Assembly (NCBI GenBank): GCA_037954235.1
Contig: JBBMOA010000002.1
Span: forward strand, 8,785,009-8,849,008
Direction of reading: 5' to 3'
DNA length: 64,000 nt
Source: Aulostomus chinensis
Taxonomy: Eukaryota > Chordata > Actinopteri > Syngnathiformes > Aulostomidae
Both the position numbers and the translations under genes were made by a program. The notes beneath the pieces were generated by a model that saw only the letters and a program-made list of their open reading frames with translations, made no database searches and was not told the DNA's origin. Shown here in pieces: positions 62,401-64,000 of this stretch. The number at the start of each line of letters is the position of its first letter. Positions within the stretch are counted from its first letter, which is position 1.

Positions 62401-63141
62401 GTTTCATGGGTGATAGTGGTTGAGCAATCAGTTTGCCTTCTTAAGGCCTGTCAGCGGCAGTGGTTGCAGCATTGCATTTCAATCCACCTGATCGATTGAA
62501 AGGAACATTCTCAAGACCCAGAGCTGTTTTTCCTTGAGGTGGAAGACAACTTGCTTTCATGGACGGTGCACAACTGTTTGTTTTTGTTTGTTGTAACTGC
62601 GTGTGATTATGTTGTTGGATGCACACGAATGAATGTGTGTAATGTGGCTGTTCTGCAGGATGGCAGGACACCTCTGGTGCTAGCGACCCAGATGTGTCAT
62701 CCACGCATCTGTCAGCTGCTGTTAGATCGAGGGGCTGATATCACCGTCCGGGACAAACAAAACAAGTAAGACACATCATGCTGCATTTGCTTCGTAGATT
62801 CTAAACCTGTGTGCCTTTCAAGTCAGTGTTCAAACGATGGCATAACTTGATCAGTGAATACCCATTTAATATTTAATGTGTAATTCTAATGCTTTTTTAA
62901 AAAGTCTAATATGCACATTTTAGTTCTCAAAACATTTTCTTTTTTCACAACCCAAGAACAGCGCTCATCCTTGGTTGTGAGTATGGCTGCAAGGACGCAG
63001 TGGAAGTGTTGTTAAAGAGTGGCAGCACTGACGTGAAGGGAGTCGATAGCTTGGGTCATGATGCATTTCACTACGCCCGCCTCAGCAAGAACCAGGAGCT
63101 CGTTGCAATGGTTAAAAGCTACCTGGACAAGGCCAGCAGAG
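30721..63141 (+). CDS. uaca: UACA, uveal autoantigen with coiled-coil and ankyrin repeats, N-terminal ankyrin part (3' end outside window)
   Basis: Eight exons join in frame: 30721-30768, 53205-53335, 57602-57690, 59269-59333, 61255-61312, 61422-61492, 62659-62765, 62957-63141 (754 bases, 251 residues plus one base). Exon 1 encodes MKSLKYRLKKHEVTIT, the start typical of UACA and its relative RAI14. Exon 2 encodes DWNKYDDRLMKAVERGEVEK. Ankyrin repeats follow: FHLAATRGHLDCLNLLLGHS, KNALHLASRNGHSLCVQKLL, GRTALHDA-VMAGCSSSVKLL, GRTPLVLATQMCHPRICQLL, TALILGCEYGCKDAVEVLL and GHDAFHYARLSKNQELVAMV. Details such as LATQM, LLLDRGAD, DKQNKTAL and LGCEYGC favour UACA over RAI14. In vertebrates UACA is a cytoskeletal and nuclear protein tied to apoptosome control and NF-kB; this is family knowledge. 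The large coiled-coil exons should lie past 64000. The donor GTGAGA after 63141 is in phase 1. Confidence 0.92.
31600..31700. mobile_element. hAT-type repeat end (remnant)
   Basis: TAGGGCTGCAGCTATCGATT followed by GGCGATTAATCGGGTAATCG has the form of the widespread vertebrate repeat end that begins AGGGCTGCAAC and is rich in ATTAATCG. The other end was not located, so the limits are approximate. Confidence 0.5.
32415..32462. repeat. (AC)n microsatellite
   Basis: About 48 bp of AC units with one G interruption near the start. Confidence 0.96.
33250..35250. other. Repeat-poor intron segment, candidate conserved regulatory DNA
   Basis: Two kilobases without microsatellites or recognisable transposons. 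Homeodomain-like cores are frequent: GGCTAATTAGTC at about 33412, GTCAATTAGGGAATTAAT at about 33495, GTAATTAATAG at about 34397 and GCTAATTAAGG at about 34908. A long first intron next to a developmental linkage block is a typical place for enhancers. This is a suggestion from composition, not shown by comparison. Confidence 0.3.
36410..36520. repeat. 31-bp tandem repeat at the left end of the hAT element
   Basis: The unit CGATATTCGTCTCACGATAC plus GATATATATCA occurs at 36410-36440, 36441-36471 and 36472-36502, followed by a partial, diverged copy. It lies directly inside the left terminal repeat and probably arose from subterminal motifs. Confidence 0.9.
37104..37301 (-). pseudogene. BED zinc-finger fragment of a hAT transposase
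   Basis: 65 codons starting MAQSINPVPACL. The zinc ligand pair is CILC and the KYSGNTTNLRAHLKR segment is the usual BED signature; the final histidine of the C2H2 set is replaced by residues QGN. The frame stops right after this domain and no DDE or hATC domain follows, so it is a relic of the element at 36373-37694. Confidence 0.75.
37373..37560. mobile_element. hAT-type MITE (188 bp) nested in a larger hAT element
   Basis: The left end CACAGGTGTCAAACTGACCG and the reverse complement of the right end, CAGGGGTGTCAAACTGATCC, are inverted repeats. The flanks CTCCACAG (37365-37372) and CTCTACAG (37561-37568) form an 8-bp duplication with one mismatch. The interior shares TTGCTTTTGCTTGGTTGG and GAAAACCTGCAGCCACA with the copy at 13750-13857, which is about 80 bp shorter. 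Confidence 0.85.
39405..39446. repeat. Fish repeat core (CAGACGCTTTTGTCCAAAGCG motif)
   Basis: TTTGCCAGACGCTTTTGTCC followed by AAAGCGACGTACAA closely resembles the core shared by many teleost SINE and transposon families. Only this short core is clear, and the element boundaries are not. Confidence 0.6.
44679..44738. repeat. (AC)n microsatellite, interrupted
   Basis: AC units interrupted by AAACG and CGCGGACG strings, preceded by short TTAAG direct repeats. Confidence 0.9.
48003..48018. repeat. G homopolymer (16)
   Basis: Sixteen uninterrupted G residues in UACA intron 1. Assembly length here may be unreliable. Confidence 0.9.
52714..52749 (+). CDS. uaca: Candidate alternative first coding exon of UACA
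   Basis: The ATG at 52714 opens 12 codons, MSRWLKCTSMHF, followed directly by the donor GTATGT in phase 0. That is the phase required to join exon 2 at 53205, giving MSRWLKCTSMHF-NTDWNKYDDR. I recall, without being able to check, that mammalian UACA has a second isoform with a short cysteine-containing N terminus beginning with a similar MSCW motif and joining the same DWNKYDDR exon. The pattern M-S-x-W-x-x-C would fit. The ATG context AAGATGA is acceptable. The upstream 600 bp (52100-52713) is GC-richer and repeat-free, as a 5' UTR or promoter might be. Alternatively it is a chance match. Confidence 0.45.
53355..53422. repeat. (AC)n microsatellite
   Basis: 68 bp of uninterrupted AC units, starting 20 bases after the UACA exon 2 donor. 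Confidence 0.98.
57463..57494. repeat. (CCA)n trinucleotide repeat
   Basis: About ten CCA units just upstream of UACA exon 3, within its intron 2 polypyrimidine-rich end. Confidence 0.95.
57691..59268. other. UACA intron 3
   Basis: 1.6 kb of intron with short ORFs only; nothing recognised. Confidence 0.7.
59334..61254. other. UACA intron 4
   Basis: 1.9 kb with C-rich runs at 59616-59628 and 60351-60361. No gene recognised. Confidence 0.7.
61493..62658. other. UACA intron 6
   Basis: 1.2 kb of unique-looking intron ending in the acceptor TTCTGCAG at 62658. Nothing recognised. Confidence 0.7.
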
Positions 63142-64000
63142 GTGAGAAGACCAAGCAGAACCAGGATCAGACACAAGAGTGGCTACGACAGCAGAGTTAG
63201 ACTGGCACTGTGACCGATCAGACCATAAACACACGATGCACCTTTGTATTGTAGGGTATTATAATATATTATTCAGATTCATATTCACTTTATTGTCATT
63301 GTAACTGGTACAACAAAAAGGTAAAGTGCAGGCTTTCTAGTGCAGAGAAACCTATAAAAACAATATAAAAACAAAGTGATAAACCATATACAGACTTACA
63401 AAATCTAGGGAAAGGCATATACGTAAACATGGTTTACATGGGTTGAGAGGTGGGTGCAAAAACCATGTAAAATTTGCATTGACATTGGATATTTTAAAAG
63501 ATGTAGTGACAGTTGCATGGCATAGATGTATTGCACTTATTTCATAGAGGAAGCATTTATGGCTCTGACAGCAGTTGTAAAGAAACTGTTTGTGAGTCTG
63601 TTTGTCCTGGTTTGATGGCCCGTCTGCCGGACGGCAGTGGCTCAAACGGTGAATGTCCTGGATGGAAAGAGTCCTTCAGGATGGCAGTAAGAGCTGTAAA
63701 GTTCCTCCAGTGTGGGTAGAGAGCACCCAATGACCTTATGTATCATATTCTGTACACATTAGTCTCCAAAATACAGTAAGGAGTAGATGAGCTAAATAGC
63801 ATGCAGTGTTCACTCTTCTGCCTGTTTTTTTCTTTAGCTACAGGAGGTTACTTGCAATTAAAGCCATTGTTCCCAGACCAATAATTAGCCCGTGGCACCT
63901 TTTGAATACTAAATAAACGATTTAAGTCGACTTCGTGAAGCCATAGCCTCTCAAAATGGTGATTATATTCCGATCACATCTGTCTAAAAATGTTTTATTG
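63142..64000. other. UACA intron 8 start with probable interspersed repeat
   Basis: After the donor at 63142 the frame stays open for 19 more codons, to a TAG at 63198. From about 63280 the text TTCACTTTATTGTCATTGTA and, later, GATGGCCCGTCTGCCGGACG and GAATGTCCTGGATGG resembles a teleost repeat seen in antisense LINE tails. The repeat call is tentative. No UACA coiled-coil exon was found before the window ends. Confidence 0.45.

Noticed and set aside
27813..64000. miR-184, which I recall as lying near MORF4L1 in human
   Set aside because: No match to its mature sequence was seen on reading; it is probably outside the window or elsewhere in this genome.

Overview
The window looks like a chromosome segment from a teleost fish, probably a spiny-rayed (percomorph-type) species. 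Coding sequence is split into short exons with GT-AG borders. Long AT-rich introns are full of (CA)n, (TC)n and (TATC)n microsatellites. Several repeats belong to families I recognise from fish genomes: short hAT-type elements with 8-bp target duplications, a tRNA-derived SINE and a LINE 3' fragment. No bacterial operon, phage, CRISPR or rRNA feature was seen. No tRNA gene was seen either, although I could not run a tRNA search.

Four protein-coding genes lie on the + strand, and I rebuilt them exon by exon. (1) 229-2890 holds the last four coding exons of the SUMO E3 ligase PIAS1. The gene enters from the left, and a long 3' untranslated region probably runs to about 7.3 kb. (2) 8434-9420 is an intron-free relaxin-3-receptor-like GPCR of the RXFP3/RXFP4 family. 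(3) 14279-27812 is a complete 12-exon MORF4L1 (MRG15) gene encoding 323 aa. (4) 30721-63141 is the 5' part of UACA, eight exons covering the N terminus and the whole ankyrin-repeat block. The coiled-coil exons lie beyond the right edge. From memory, PIAS1, UACA and MORF4L1 all map to human chromosome 15q, so the block fits an ancient linkage group.

The remainder is intron or intergenic DNA. The 22-kb first intron of UACA holds a hAT element with a second hAT-type MITE nested inside it, both with near-perfect 8-bp target duplications. It also holds several low-repeat stretches that could be conserved regulatory DNA. About 0.5 kb upstream of UACA exon 2 there is a short in-frame ATG exon with a good donor site, which I propose as an alternative first exon. 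The MORF4L1 and UACA 5' flanks each carry a perfect CRE palindrome and two CCAAT boxes.

The products do not form a single pathway. PIAS1 (SUMO ligation), MORF4L1 (chromatin reading in NuA4 and Sin3 complexes) and UACA (cytoskeleton and apoptosis) are intracellular housekeeping or regulatory proteins. The RXFP-like receptor is a peptide-hormone receptor. I found no convincing new enzymatic or defence system. The most interesting items are the candidate UACA alternative exon, the polyQ/polyP insertion in PIAS1, the nested hAT elements, and two unexplained inverted-repeat structures.
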